A stretch of 64,000 nucleotides of DNA from an uncultured Oscillospiraceae bacterium (GCA_944387095.1 CALXDP010000007.1:1-64000); one strand, 5' to 3'; shown: positions 25,583 to 33,301, counted from the first letter of the stretch. The notes: a model not told the origin generated them from the letters alone. Numbers and translations are program-made.

Positions 25583-26365
25583 ATGAAGAAATATTTATCC
25601 GTGGGAGAAGCGGCAAAGGCCGTCCATACAACCAGCGAAACGCTGCGGCATTACGACCGCATCGGACTAGTGAAGCCGAGCCAAAAAGACGAATGGACAA
25701 ATTACCGCTATTATACCGAGCAGGATATCGTTCGGTTAAATACGGTGCGGGCTTTGCAGCTAATGGATTTGCGGTTGCAGGAGATCAAAAAGGTTTTGGG
25801 ATATGACGACCTTGAAAAGATTGTTGATTTTTTAGCACAGGCAGAACAGAAAGCCGATGAAAAAATTGCTGCACTCCAATACAGCAAGTCAAAAATCCAG
25901 TTGGCAAAAGCGGACTACGAAAAGAAGCTGCAGATGCGCAAAAATCCAAATGGCATCTTTGTCAAGGAGTCTCCAGAGCGTGTTATTTTGCTGTCTGACA
26001 CTTTGGAAGTGCCAACGATTGATAATCTTTGGAATTATCTCAGCCATTTCTACGATCAAGTTACTCCGGCCTTAAAAGATCAATTTTCCTTTGAGGATTT
26101 AGCAGGCATATACACCGAAAACGGAATATCAAGGCTCTTTGCCGTCTGCATGCGGCATGTGGAGATAGATGGATTAAAGGTGTTGCCCAAAGGAAACTAT
26201 CTGTGCGCAAACTGTACGGAAGAAAATAGGGAACAGACGCTGCGCAAGTTATTGCAGATCGCGCAAACAAAATATGGCGCGAAACCGTCCTTTACAGTAC
26301 AGTTAATCGTTGTATCGGGTATTTTACACTGGAATTATGAAGTGCAGGTTTATATAGATAGATAA
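25583..26365 (+). CDS. MerR-family transcriptional regulator with effector-binding domain
   Basis: 260 aa. The N-terminal winged helix is typical (YLSVGEAAKAVHTTSETLRHYDRIGL, then NYRYYTEQDIVRLNTV), followed by the dimerisation helix (about 75-115). The C-terminal ~140 residues resemble a GyrI/BmrR-type ligand-binding domain (LPKGNYLCANC, FTVQLIVV). Members activate genes for drug efflux or modification by untwisting a 19-bp spacer promoter; just such a promoter lies 20 bp upstream on the opposite strand. GC is lower than the surroundings. Its present target seems to be a degraded gene. Confidence 0.87.
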   Translation: MKKYLSVGEAAKAVHTTSETLRHYDRIGLVKPSQKDEWTNYRYYTEQDIVRLNTVRALQLMDLRLQEIKKVLGYDDLEKIVDFLAQAEQKADEKIAALQYSKSKIQLAKADYEKKLQMRKNPNGIFVKESPERVILLSDTLEVPTIDNLWNYLSHFYDQVTPALKDQFSFEDLAGIYTENGISRLFAVCMRHVEIDGLKVLPKGNYLCANCTEENREQTLRKLLQIAQTKYGAKPSFTVQLIVVSGILHWNYEVQVYIDR

Positions 26366-26519
26366 AGCAAGTTTACAAGAGGCGGTGTGTGAGCAGCGGT
26401 TTGAGGAAGCGGAAGAGCGCCAGAAAGCGCCAGTGGGAAATCACCCAGACAGAAAACCCAGAGATGATTGGGAGCTTCGTCGGGCAGCCGAAACAAGCCG
26501 GGAACAAGCGGCCTGTTGA
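26366..26519 (+). pseudogene. Remnant 3' end of an unrecognised gene
   Basis: Directly after the MerR stop, a frame without any start reads about 50 residues of charged, coding-like protein (QRFEEAEERQKAPV, then DDWELRRAAETSREQAA) to a TGA at 26517-26519. There is no start codon or ribosome binding site. It looks like the tail of a gene cut by an insertion or deletion, perhaps from a mobile element. Family not recognised. Confidence 0.3.
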
Positions 26520-26655
26520 ACAGCAAAGAAAAAGCAGGGCAGCATAGCCAATTGCCATGCTGTCCTGCAGGATACAAGGACGTTCCGATGGGAGCCCGGC
26601 GAAGCCGGGCGGCGCTTATGGTAGATATTATTTTATAATGGGGCCAGAGGCCGGC
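26520..26655. other. Hairpin-rich junction downstream of the low-GC patch
   Basis: Two hairpins are visible: CAGGGCAGCATAGC pairing GCCATGCTGTCCTG (about 26536-26568), and GCCCGGC-GAA-GCCGGGC near 26592-26608. They may terminate the minus-strand prfB transcript and the plus-strand MerR transcript. No gene is seen. Confidence 0.45.
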
Positions 26656-27777
26656 TCACTTTGCCGCCCAGTTTCCCGTGGCGGAGGCGGTGAGGTAGGC
26701 GTTGATGAACCCGTCCAGATCCCCGTCCATGACGCCGTTGACGTTGGAGGTCTCGTAGCCGGTGCGGTTGTCCTTTACCAGCTGGTAGGGCATGAATACA
26801 TAGGAGCGGATCTGGCTGCCCCACTCGATTTTCAGCTGGGTGCCCTTGATGTCGGAGATCTTGTCCAGGTGCTCCTGCTCCTTGATCTGGATGAGCTTGG
26901 AGCGCAGCATTTTCATACAGGTCTCCCGGTTCTGAAACTGGCTGCGCTCGGTCTGGCAGGCCACGACGATGCCTGTGGGCTTGTGGATGAGCCGGACGGC
27001 GGACGAGGTCTTGTTGATGTGCTGACCGCCGGCGCCGGAGGAGCGGTAGACCTGCATCTCGATGTCCTCGGGGCGGATGTCCACCTCCACGCTGTCATCG
27101 ATCTCCGGGGTGACCTCCACGGCGGCGAAGGAGGTCTGCCGCCGGGCGTTGGCGTCAAAGGGGGAGATGCGCACCAGACGGTGTACCCCGTGCTCGCTCT
27201 TCAGGTAGCCATAGGCGTGGGGGCCCTCGATGCGGATGGCGGCGGACTTGATGCCCGCCTCGTCCCCGTCCTGGTAGTCCAGGATGGTATAGGTCAGGCC
27301 GTGGCGCTCCGCCCAGCGGGTGTACATCCGGTAGAGCATCTGGGCCCAATCCTGGGCCTCGGTGCCGCCGGCCCCGGCCTGTAGGGAGACGATGGCGGGA
27401 TTGTCGTCATATTCCCCGCTGAGCAAGGTCTCCAGCCGGGCGTTCTCCATGTCCTGCACCAGGGCATCGTAGCCCTGCTCCACCTCGGGCACCAGGGAGG
27501 CGTCCTCCTCCTCGCTGCCCATTTCGCACAGCACCAGCAGATCCTCCCAGCTGGCCATGCGCTTTTTCTGGGCATTCACCTTGCCCTCCAGCTGGCTGAT
27601 GCGCTGCTGGACCTTCTGAGCCTTCTCCACGTTATTCCAGAAGCCATCGGAGGCGGACTCGGCCTGGAGCATGTCCAGCTCCCGGGCCGCACTGTCCAGA
27701 TCCAGGGATTTTCCCAGCTGCTCCAGCTCGGGCTTCAGATTGTGGAGCTTGACCTTATACTCATCAAATTGCAGCAT
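26656..27777 (-). CDS. prfB: Peptide chain release factor 2
   Basis: 373-aa RF2, recognising UGA and UAA stop codons. The SPF anticodon-like tripeptide is in RISPFDANARRQ; the GGQ catalytic motif is in SSGAGGQHINKTSSAVRL. The whole protein is encoded in one frame from ATG 27777 with AAAGGATG upstream. The early in-frame UGA and programmed +1 frameshift that many prfB genes use for autoregulation are absent. It is transcribed from the consensus-like promoter at 27825-27853. Confidence 0.95.
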   Translation of the reverse strand: MLQFDEYKVKLHNLKPELEQLGKSLDLDSAARELDMLQAESASDGFWNNVEKAQKVQQRISQLEGKVNAQKKRMASWEDLLVLCEMGSEEEDASLVPEVEQGYDALVQDMENARLETLLSGEYDDNPAIVSLQAGAGGTEAQDWAQMLYRMYTRWAERHGLTYTILDYQDGDEAGIKSAAIRIEGPHAYGYLKSEHGVHRLVRISPFDANARRQTSFAAVEVTPEIDDSVEVDIRPEDIEMQVYRSSGAGGQHINKTSSAVRLIHKPTGIVVACQTERSQFQNRETCMKMLRSKLIQIKEQEHLDKISDIKGTQLKIEWGSQIRSYVFMPYQLVKDNRTGYETSNVNGVMDGDLDGFINAYLTASATGNWAAK

Positions 27778-27824
27778 GAAATGTCATCCTTTTTCTGCCA
27801 TTTTAGCGTAAGCTCGCATCAAGC

Positions 27825-27853
27825 ATTATATAGAATAATCGCCCGGTTGTAAA
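27825..27853 (-). promoter_or_regulatory. Promoter of prfB
   Basis: Minus-strand TTTACA (plus 27848-27853), 17 bp, TATAAT (plus 27825-27830), 48 bp before the start codon. Confidence 0.78.
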
Positions 27854-27883
27854 GGGGGGAGCAGGAGGGCGGCCGGGAAGAGA

Positions 27884-27912
27884 TTGACGGGGCGGGGAAA
27901 CGGGAGTACAAT
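27884..27912 (+). promoter_or_regulatory. Promoter of the thioesterase gene
   Basis: TTGACG (27884-27889), 17 bp, TACAAT (27907-27912). The start codon follows 37 bp later with AGGAGG between. Confidence 0.75.
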
Positions 27913-27949
27913 AATACGCGAATACGCAATGGAGACAGGAGGGAGCGCC

Positions 27950-28360
27950 ATGGATTTTGAAAAGCTGGCGGCCTACCGGAACGAGCACAACCCCTTTGCC
28001 AGAAAACTGGGGATCCACCTGGAGGAGATCCGCCAGGGCTATGCCCGGGCGGTAAAGATTGTGGAGCCGGAGGAGGCCAACCCTGCGGGGGTGACCCACG
28101 GCGGGGTGTACTTTACCATGGCGGACGTGGCGTGCGGCGCGGCGTCCTCGTCCTGGGGATATGTGACGGTGACCCTCAACGCGCAGTATAACTTCCTGCG
28201 CAGCGCCAAGGTGGGGGACCGGCTCGTCGCCGAGGCACGGGAGGTCAAACACGGCAGGACGGTCAACGTCTATGAGGCTAGGGTTACCGATCAGGCTGGC
28301 GCGCTGCTGGGCACGGGGACCTTCACCTTTTATCAAATGGATCAGAGAATCCCGCTGTAA
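27950..28360 (+). CDS. PaaI-family hotdog-fold thioesterase
   Basis: 136-aa acyl-CoA thioesterase-like protein. The hotdog motif NPAGVTHGGVYFTMADVACG (His-Gly-Gly with the long helix) and LNAQYNFLRSAKVGDRLVAEA are typical of the PaaI/YbgC-type family that hydrolyses aryl- or acyl-CoA; substrate unknown. The start at 27950 is chosen for AGGAGG nine bases upstream; the frame is open further but without a signal. Single-gene transcript. Confidence 0.85.
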   Translation: MDFEKLAAYRNEHNPFARKLGIHLEEIRQGYARAVKIVEPEEANPAGVTHGGVYFTMADVACGAASSSWGYVTVTLNAQYNFLRSAKVGDRLVAEAREVKHGRTVNVYEARVTDQAGALLGTGTFTFYQMDQRIPL

Positions 28361-28372
28361 GCGGGGAGCAGA

Positions 28373-28414
28373 CGGCAAGGAGCACGGCCACCCTAGAGGC
28401 CGTGCTCCTTGCCG
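28373..28414. terminator. Terminator hairpin after the thioesterase gene
   Basis: GGCAAGGAGCACGGCC (from 28374) pairs with GGCCGTGCTCCTTGCC (to 28413). No strong T tract on either side, but it sits exactly between two convergent ends. Confidence 0.55.
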
Positions 28415-28415
28415 C

Positions 28416-28517
28416 CTATCGCTGACTGATGTATGGGTCAGTCTGGCCCGAAAAAATGAGGTCGTCGATGTCCTGAGGAGAAGTATGAGGCCCCTGCCGG
28501 ACGTCCTGCTCTGTCAT
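28416..28517 (-). CDS. Possible small protein of 33 aa
   Basis: The frame starts MTEQDVRQGP and ends SGQTDPYISQR. It has an AAAAAGGAGCG ribosome binding site about nine bases upstream, a TATAAT (plus 28575-28580, minus strand) at promoter distance but no clear -35, and a hairpin directly after its stop. No family recognised. It could equally be the tail of a lost gene. Confidence 0.35.
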   Translation of the reverse strand: MTEQDVRQGPHTSPQDIDDLIFSGQTDPYISQR

Positions 28518-28841
28518 TGCGCATCGCTCCTTTTTCTGTTTCACATAGACTCTGAAATTAGCCGTATACAGAGCATTATATGCACGAAGAGGTGCAACGA
28601 TGCGAGAAATCCGGCGTCCTTGAAAAAATTTCAGCCGTTCAGCCCGGTTTCCCCCAGGGACAGCAGGGCGGCCCCCAGAACGCCGCACGGGGCGGGCGCT
28701 TCAGGAATTTTTAGGAGTTTGCTGCTGGATGATGCCGCCGGCGTCTGGATATATTGCTTCACAGGAGAATTCCGCTTTATCTCAGGAAGAGAAAAACCAA
28801 GGGCTTGCCGCACAGCGGCAAGCCCCGGAACATGTGGCGGC
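28518..28841. other. Intergenic region upstream of the small gene and downstream of the DAK gene
   Basis: 324 bases. It holds the minus-strand TATAAT at 28575-28580 and the DAK terminator at 28801-28825. A minus-strand frame 28631-28700 ending GVLGAALLSLGETGLNG looks coding-like (it resembles the C-terminal turn of actin-fold kinases), but it lacks a start and is only a hint of a remnant. Confidence 0.35.
28801..28825 (-). terminator. Terminator of the Asp23-DAK operon
   Basis: GGGCTTGCCGC (28801-28811) pairs with GCGGCAAGCCC (28815-28825). On the minus strand it runs into TTGGTTTTTCTC. It lies 17 bases past the DAK stop. Confidence 0.8.
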
Positions 28842-30527
28842 TCATTCGGCGGAGATCATGTAATAATACACGGGTTGCCCGCCGCATAACAGGGTGACCT
28901 CGGCATTGGGACACAACCGCTGGAACAGCTCCAGGGTCTGGTTGGCGTCCTCCTCGGACACGTCCTGGCCATAGAAGATATTGATGAAGTCGGCCCGCTG
29001 CTGTCCGTCGGCCAGGGCCAGCTTTTCCAGCAGCCCAGTCAGGTTGTGGGCGGTGCCGAACAGCTGTCCGTCGGCCAGGGCCATATAGTCCCCCGCCTTG
29101 ATGGCAAAGCCGTCAAAGTCGGAGTCTCGGGCGGCGTAGGTGACCTCGCTGGTGCGCACGCTGTCCATGGCCGCCTTCATGGCGTCCACATTGGTGTCCA
29201 CCTCGGCATCAGGATCCATCACCAGCATGGCGGACACCCCCTGGGGGACAGTGCGGGTGGGGATGACCACCACCTGCTTGCCCTCCACCAGGCCCACGCA
29301 CTGTTCGGCGGCCATGATGATGTTCTTGTTGTTGGGCAGCACGAACACGATTTCCGCCGGGGTGCGGGAAACCTCCCGGAGGATGTCCTCGGTGGAGGGG
29401 TTCATGGTCTGCCCCCCGGAGATGACGCCGTCCACCCCCAGATCCCGGAATACGGAGGCCATGCCGTCCCCGGCGCATACCGCCACCACACCGTACTTTT
29501 TCTCGGCGGGGATGATGGCGGGCTCTTCAGAGACGGCCTGCTCCTGAGCGGCTTCCTGCATATCCAGGTCGTCCGTGCTCTGGGGGGCGCGGCCGGCGGC
29601 CATGTCCTCGTACTGGGTGCGCATGTTCTCGATCTTGGCCAGCTCCAGGGTGCCGTACCGCTGCCCCTCGGTGAGGGCGGCGCCGGGGATGTCGGTGTGG
29701 ACGTGGACCTTGAAGGACTCATCGTCCTCGCCGATGACCAGGCTGTCGCCAATGCCGTTGAGGTAGGAGCGGAAGGGGCCCAGGTCTATATTGGGGGTGC
29801 GCTTGCGCACGATGAACACGGTGTCGAAGGTGAAGGTGATCTCCTCGTCTCCCAGGTGGGCAAAATCCGCCTTCGACTGAACCGCGCCCTCCTCTTGAGT
29901 CTCGGGGGCGGGGAGGCCCCGCAGCTCGTCCAGCATGCCCTGAAGGATGATGAGGTAGCCCTTGCCGCCGGCATCCACCACTCCGGCTTTTTTCAGCACA
30001 GGGTTCTGGTTGACAGTGTCGGCCAGGGCAGTCTCCCCTTCGGCGATGGCGGCCTCCAGTACGTATTCGGCACTGTTCTGCTCCTGGGCGGCCTCCATGG
30101 CCCGCTGGGCACACAGGCGGGACACGGTGAGGATGGTGCCCTCGGCGGGCTTCATCACGGCCTTGTAGGCGGCGCTGACCCCCTCGTTCAGGGCGGCCGC
30201 CAGCACCGCCCCGTCGGCAGTATCGTGCTCCTTCAGCCCCTTGGACACCCCCCGGAACAGCAGGGAGAGAATGACGCCGGAGTTGCCCCGGGCGCCCCGC
30301 AGCAGGGCGGAGGCATTGGTAGCGGCGGCCTGGCTGATGGCGTGGGCAGGCTTTTTCCTGGCCTCGGCGGCGGCGGTCCCGATGGTCAGGGACATATTGG
30401 TGCCGGTATCTCCGTCGGGGACGGGGAATACATTCAGCTCGTTGATGCTCTGCTTTTGCGCGCCAATGGACGCGGCGGCATGGATGATCATGCGCTGGAA
30501 CAGGGAGCCGTCAATGATATCGATCAT
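28842..30527 (-). CDS. fakA: DAK-domain fatty acid kinase subunit FakA-like (YloV family)
   Basis: 561 aa. The N-terminal DhaL/DAK nucleotide-binding domain has LNVFPVPDGDTGTNMSLT (Mg-ATP Asp cluster) and ALLRGARGNSGVILS. The middle and C-terminal YloV regions follow (KVHVHTDIPG, FVLPNNKNI, VVVIPTRTVPQGVSAML). FakA phosphorylates FakB-bound fatty acids for phospholipid synthesis; this role is established in staphylococci and streptococci. No fakB is nearby. It follows an Asp23/Gls24 gene, the same order as Bacillus yloU-yloV. TTTCCTTTCTG (reverse: CAGAAAGGAAA) supplies the ribosome binding site. Confidence 0.9.
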   Translation of the reverse strand: MIDIIDGSLFQRMIIHAAASIGAQKQSINELNVFPVPDGDTGTNMSLTIGTAAAEARKKPAHAISQAAATNASALLRGARGNSGVILSLLFRGVSKGLKEHDTADGAVLAAALNEGVSAAYKAVMKPAEGTILTVSRLCAQRAMEAAQEQNSAEYVLEAAIAEGETALADTVNQNPVLKKAGVVDAGGKGYLIILQGMLDELRGLPAPETQEEGAVQSKADFAHLGDEEITFTFDTVFIVRKRTPNIDLGPFRSYLNGIGDSLVIGEDDESFKVHVHTDIPGAALTEGQRYGTLELAKIENMRTQYEDMAAGRAPQSTDDLDMQEAAQEQAVSEEPAIIPAEKKYGVVAVCAGDGMASVFRDLGVDGVISGGQTMNPSTEDILREVSRTPAEIVFVLPNNKNIIMAAEQCVGLVEGKQVVVIPTRTVPQGVSAMLVMDPDAEVDTNVDAMKAAMDSVRTSEVTYAARDSDFDGFAIKAGDYMALADGQLFGTAHNLTGLLEKLALADGQQRADFINIFYGQDVSEEDANQTLELFQRLCPNAEVTLLCGGQPVYYYMISAE

Positions 30528-30560
30528 AATTCGGATATTTCCTTTCTGTCTGTCCCGGGA

Positions 30561-30911
30561 TCACCCGATGACCATAAAATCCACGCAGACGGTGACGCTG
30601 CGCACCTCGATGCCGGTCAGGCGGTTGACGTTGTATTTGACCTCGCTCTGGATGGATCGGCTGACCGCCATCAAATTCACGCCGTTATCCACAATGATGT
30701 GCAGCTCAATGGAGATGGAATCATCCTCGTGGTAGGTGATCTTGACCCCCTTGGACATGGACTCTCTGCGCAGCAGATGAACCAGCCCGTCGGTTTTGGA
30801 GCGGAAGGCCATCCCCTTGACGCCGTAGCAGCTGGTGGCCACCGCGCCGGTGATGCAGGTAAATACGTCGCTGGCAAGGCGGATGCGGCCCTTCTCGGTT
30901 TGTATCTTCAT
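30561..30911 (-). CDS. Asp23/Gls24 family protein (YloU-like)
   Basis: 116 aa of the Asp23/Gls24 (DUF322) fold: GRIRLASDVFTCITGAVATS at the N-terminus, then GVKITYHEDDSISIELHIIV and RLTGIEVRSVTVCVDFMV. In Bacillus-like bacteria YloU precedes the DAK protein, and the pair is linked to cell-envelope or fatty acid metabolism. The start at 30911 is chosen for AAAGGAAGGG upstream. Transcribed from the promoter at 30970-30998. Confidence 0.88.
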   Translation of the reverse strand: MKIQTEKGRIRLASDVFTCITGAVATSCYGVKGMAFRSKTDGLVHLLRRESMSKGVKITYHEDDSISIELHIIVDNGVNLMAVSRSIQSEVKYNVNRLTGIEVRSVTVCVDFMVIG

Positions 30912-30969
30912 GGAACCCTTCCTTTCTGTGGGGTGATCGGGAAACACACGGAGTCTTATTTGTTCCCTC

Positions 30970-30998
30970 ATTGTATTCCATTTCATCGGAAAAAACAA
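30970..30998 (-). promoter_or_regulatory. Promoter of the Asp23-DAK operon
   Basis: Minus-strand TTGTTT (plus 30993-30998), 17 bp, TACAAT (plus 30970-30975), about 59 bp upstream of the Asp23 start. Confidence 0.65.
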
Positions 30999-31130
30999 GG
31001 GGGTTTTGCGGCGAGTGGGGGCGGACACAGGACAGGCGGCGAAAAAGCGGGGGCGGACCAAAGCCCCGGCTGCGGGTGGGACGGGGAGGGAAAGGCTGGA
31101 GCGGACCGCCCGGGAAATTTCAAAGAATAC

Positions 31131-31159
31131 TTGTAATTTCCACCGCAATCGTGTAAACT
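31131..31159 (+). promoter_or_regulatory. Possible promoter of the small membrane protein gene
   Basis: TTGTAA (31131-31136), 17 bp, TAAACT (31154-31159), followed by AAAAAGGAGG and ATG 31196. Moderate match to consensus. Confidence 0.45.
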
Positions 31160-31195
31160 ATACACTGACCATGAAACGAAAAAGGAGGAACTGAA

Positions 31196-31387
31196 ATGAA
31201 AGCTGCCCGCTGCATCCTGAAAGCCGCCGCGCTGGTCGCCGTGCTGGGCGCCGCCATCTGCGTCATCGCGGCCTATTGGGACAAGATCGTGGATGCGTTC
31301 TATGCCATTGCGGATAAGGTGGAGGAGAAAAAGGCCAACTGCTTCTGCTCCTCCGAGTATGACGACTACGATGACGGAGAACTGTAA
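31196..31387 (+). CDS. Small single-pass membrane protein with acidic tail
   Basis: 63 aa. Basic start (MKAARCILKAA), one hydrophobic segment (AALVAVLGAAICVIAAYW, about 10-28), then an amphipathic helix and a very acidic end (SSEYDDYDDGEL) with two Cys. The ribosome binding site AAAAAGGAGG is strong and a terminator (31403-31432) follows the stop, so it is very likely expressed. Family not recognised; function unknown. Confidence 0.7.
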   Translation: MKAARCILKAAALVAVLGAAICVIAAYWDKIVDAFYAIADKVEEKKANCFCSSEYDDYDDGEL

Positions 31388-31402
31388 GAAAAATCACGGT
31401 GA

Positions 31403-31432
31403 AAAATCCCCGGCCAACCGGCCGGGGATTTT
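31403..31432. terminator. Bidirectional terminator
   Basis: AAAATCCCCGGCC (31403-31415) pairs with GGCCGGGGATTTT (31420-31432). T tracts occur on both sides, serving the small membrane protein gene and the convergent aroE. Confidence 0.85.
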
Positions 31433-31436
31433 CGCG

Positions 31437-32282
31437 TCATTGCCCGGAGCGATCCAGGGCGGCCGCGGCCGCCCTGGCCATTTTTTCCCGATCCAGGGGC
31501 CGGTCCAGGAAATATTCCAGGGCCAGCACCGCCTGGTGCAGCAGCATGGGAAGGCCGTTGCAGGCCCGCAGGCCCCTGGCTCTGGCTTGGATGAGCAGCT
31601 GGGTCTGGGCGGGGTGGTAAATGAGGTCAAATACTCCCGCGTCTCCGGGCAGGGCGTCCAGGAAAGAGAAATTCTCAAACTGGCCGCAGCCTGCCATGCC
31701 CAGGTTGGTACAGTTGACCACCAGCTGGGCCTGGGCGCACAGCTGGGTCAGCGTCTCTAAGGAGAAAGACGCAGGGGTGAGGATGCCGCTGGGGTCGGCG
31801 GCGGCCAGAGCCTGGGCCTTGGCCGGAGTGCGGTTGCACACCCATACCTGCCGGGCGCCGCAGGCGGCCAGCTTTAGGGCCACCGCCTTGGCGGCCCCGC
31901 CTGCCCCCAGCACCACCGCCCGGTCCCGGGGCCACAGCCCTGCCTGCTCTAGGGCGATGAGGCAGCCCGCCCCGTCGGTGTTATAGCCAAGGAGCTTGCC
32001 GCCCCGGAGGCAGACTGTGTTCACCGCGCCGATGCGCCCGGCGTCCTCGTCCAGCTGATCCATGAGGGGAACCAGATCCTCCTTGTGGGGCATGGTGGCG
32101 TTGAACCCGATGACGTTGTGGGCTCTGGCCCAGGGGAGATAGTCCGGCAGGCCGCCCTTGGGCACCACATGGGGGGTGTAGGGAATGTCCAGCCCCAACT
32201 GGGCCAGCATGGCGGCGTGGATGACGGGGGACTTGGAGTGCAGCACCGGATCCCCGATGACCTGTAGCATGGGGGCGCTCAT
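31437..32282 (-). CDS. aroE: Shikimate dehydrogenase
   Basis: 281-aa NADP-dependent enzyme reducing 3-dehydroshikimate to shikimate. Substrate loop GDPVLHSKSPVIHAAM, catalytic Lys in NATMPHKEDL, Asn/Asp in AVNTV and NTDGAG, and the nucleotide motif VLGAGGAAKAV are present. Its ATG overlaps the stop of the aroK-aroQ fusion (ATGA), so three consecutive shikimate-pathway activities are co-translated. Confidence 0.95.
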   Translation of the reverse strand: MSAPMLQVIGDPVLHSKSPVIHAAMLAQLGLDIPYTPHVVPKGGLPDYLPWARAHNVIGFNATMPHKEDLVPLMDQLDEDAGRIGAVNTVCLRGGKLLGYNTDGAGCLIALEQAGLWPRDRAVVLGAGGAAKAVALKLAACGARQVWVCNRTPAKAQALAAADPSGILTPASFSLETLTQLCAQAQLVVNCTNLGMAGCGQFENFSFLDALPGDAGVFDLIYHPAQTQLLIQARARGLRACNGLPMLLHQAVLALEYFLDRPLDREKMARAAAAALDRSGQ

Positions 32283-33217
32283 GCCAGCCCCTCCAGGAAG
32301 TGGTCCATGGCCATGAGGTAGCCCTGAAAGCCGTGGCCGTACAGCTGGCCCACGCAGGCCGGGGCGGTGACAGAGACTGCCCGGAAAGGTTCCCGCTGGT
32401 CAATGTGGCTGATGTGTACTTCGTAGGCGGGGACGCGCACCGCCTTCAGCGCGTCCAGAATGGCATAGCTGTAATGGGTATAGGCCCCGGGGTTGAGGAT
32501 GATGGCGTCGTACACCCCTTCGGCGGCCTGAATCTGATCGATGATGGCCCCTTCGTGGTTGGACTGGAAACACACCGCGCTGGCGTTGTGGGCGGCGGCG
32601 TAGTCCCGGATAAGGCCGCATAAGGCGTCATAGGTCTGGTCGCCGTAGATCTCCGGTTCCCGCCTGCCCAGCAGATTCAGGTTGGGCCCGTTGATGACGA
32701 GAAAGCGCATGCGCAGCCGGGAAAGCTTGTCCAGGATCTCCTCCACCGTGGCCTGGGGGGAGGAGAAATCGGAGACAGTGAGATCCGCTGCCCCCAGATA
32801 GGCGGGCAGCCGCCGGGCATAGGTGTCCAGAAAGTCCTGTCTGCCCCTCTGGGCCAGGGGGCGGTTCTGTGTGGACAGGCCGTCGTAGATCTCTTCCACC
32901 GGGCGGCGGAGGAACACGATGAGCCCGTTTCTCCGCAAAGCGTCCACATTGTCCTGGCGCAGTATGGCGCCGCCGCCGGTGGCGATGACCAGGTTTTTCT
33001 GGCCGGAAAGCTCCAGCACCGCCTGGTGTTCCAGCTCCCGGAAGCCCCACTCCCCGTAGGCGGCGAAGAGCTCGGGGATGGAGCGGCCGACGGTCTGCCC
33101 GATCATCGCGTCGCAGTCCACAAACGTGCGCTGTGTTTTCTGGGCCAGCAGCTGGCCGCAGGTGGTCTTGCCCGAGCCCATCATACCGATGAGGATGATA
33201 TTTTGGTTGGAGTTCAT
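32279..33217 (-). CDS. Bifunctional shikimate kinase / type II 3-dehydroquinate dehydratase (AroK-AroQ fusion)
   Basis: 312 aa in one uninterrupted frame. Residues about 1-165 are shikimate kinase: Walker A IGMMGSGKTT, DCDAMIGQ, ATGGGAILR and the lid RPLAQRGRQ. From about residue 170 it is a full type II dehydroquinase: FLVINGPNLNLLGRREPEIY, the His/Asn region FQSNHEGAIIDQI, ILNPGAYTHYSYA and EVHISHIDQREPFR. The join (KLSRLRMRFLVING) has no stop; an internal Met exists, so a second start is not excluded. Usually these are separate genes. AGGAGGC precedes ATG 33217. Promoter at 33273-33301. Confidence 0.92.
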   Translation of the reverse strand: MNSNQNIILIGMMGSGKTTCGQLLAQKTQRTFVDCDAMIGQTVGRSIPELFAAYGEWGFRELEHQAVLELSGQKNLVIATGGGAILRQDNVDALRRNGLIVFLRRPVEEIYDGLSTQNRPLAQRGRQDFLDTYARRLPAYLGAADLTVSDFSSPQATVEEILDKLSRLRMRFLVINGPNLNLLGRREPEIYGDQTYDALCGLIRDYAAAHNASAVCFQSNHEGAIIDQIQAAEGVYDAIILNPGAYTHYSYAILDALKAVRVPAYEVHISHIDQREPFRAVSVTAPACVGQLYGHGFQGYLMAMDHFLEGLA

Positions 33218-33272
33218 AAGGGTGCCTCCTGCCTGCCCGCCGGACAGGGGTCCGGGAGCGTGTATTTTCTCC

Positions 33273-33301
33273 ATTATAATGCGTGCCCGGCAAAGCCGCA
33301 A
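33273..33301 (-). promoter_or_regulatory. Promoter of the aroKQ-aroE operon
   Basis: Minus-strand TTGCGG (plus 33296-33301), 17 bp, TATAAT (plus 33273-33278), 56 bp before the start codon. Confidence 0.65.

Noticed and set aside
29046-31136. A 696-codon plus-strand frame opposite the DAK and Asp23 genes
   Set aside because: Antisense shadow; the minus-strand genes carry clear family motifs and ribosome binding sites.
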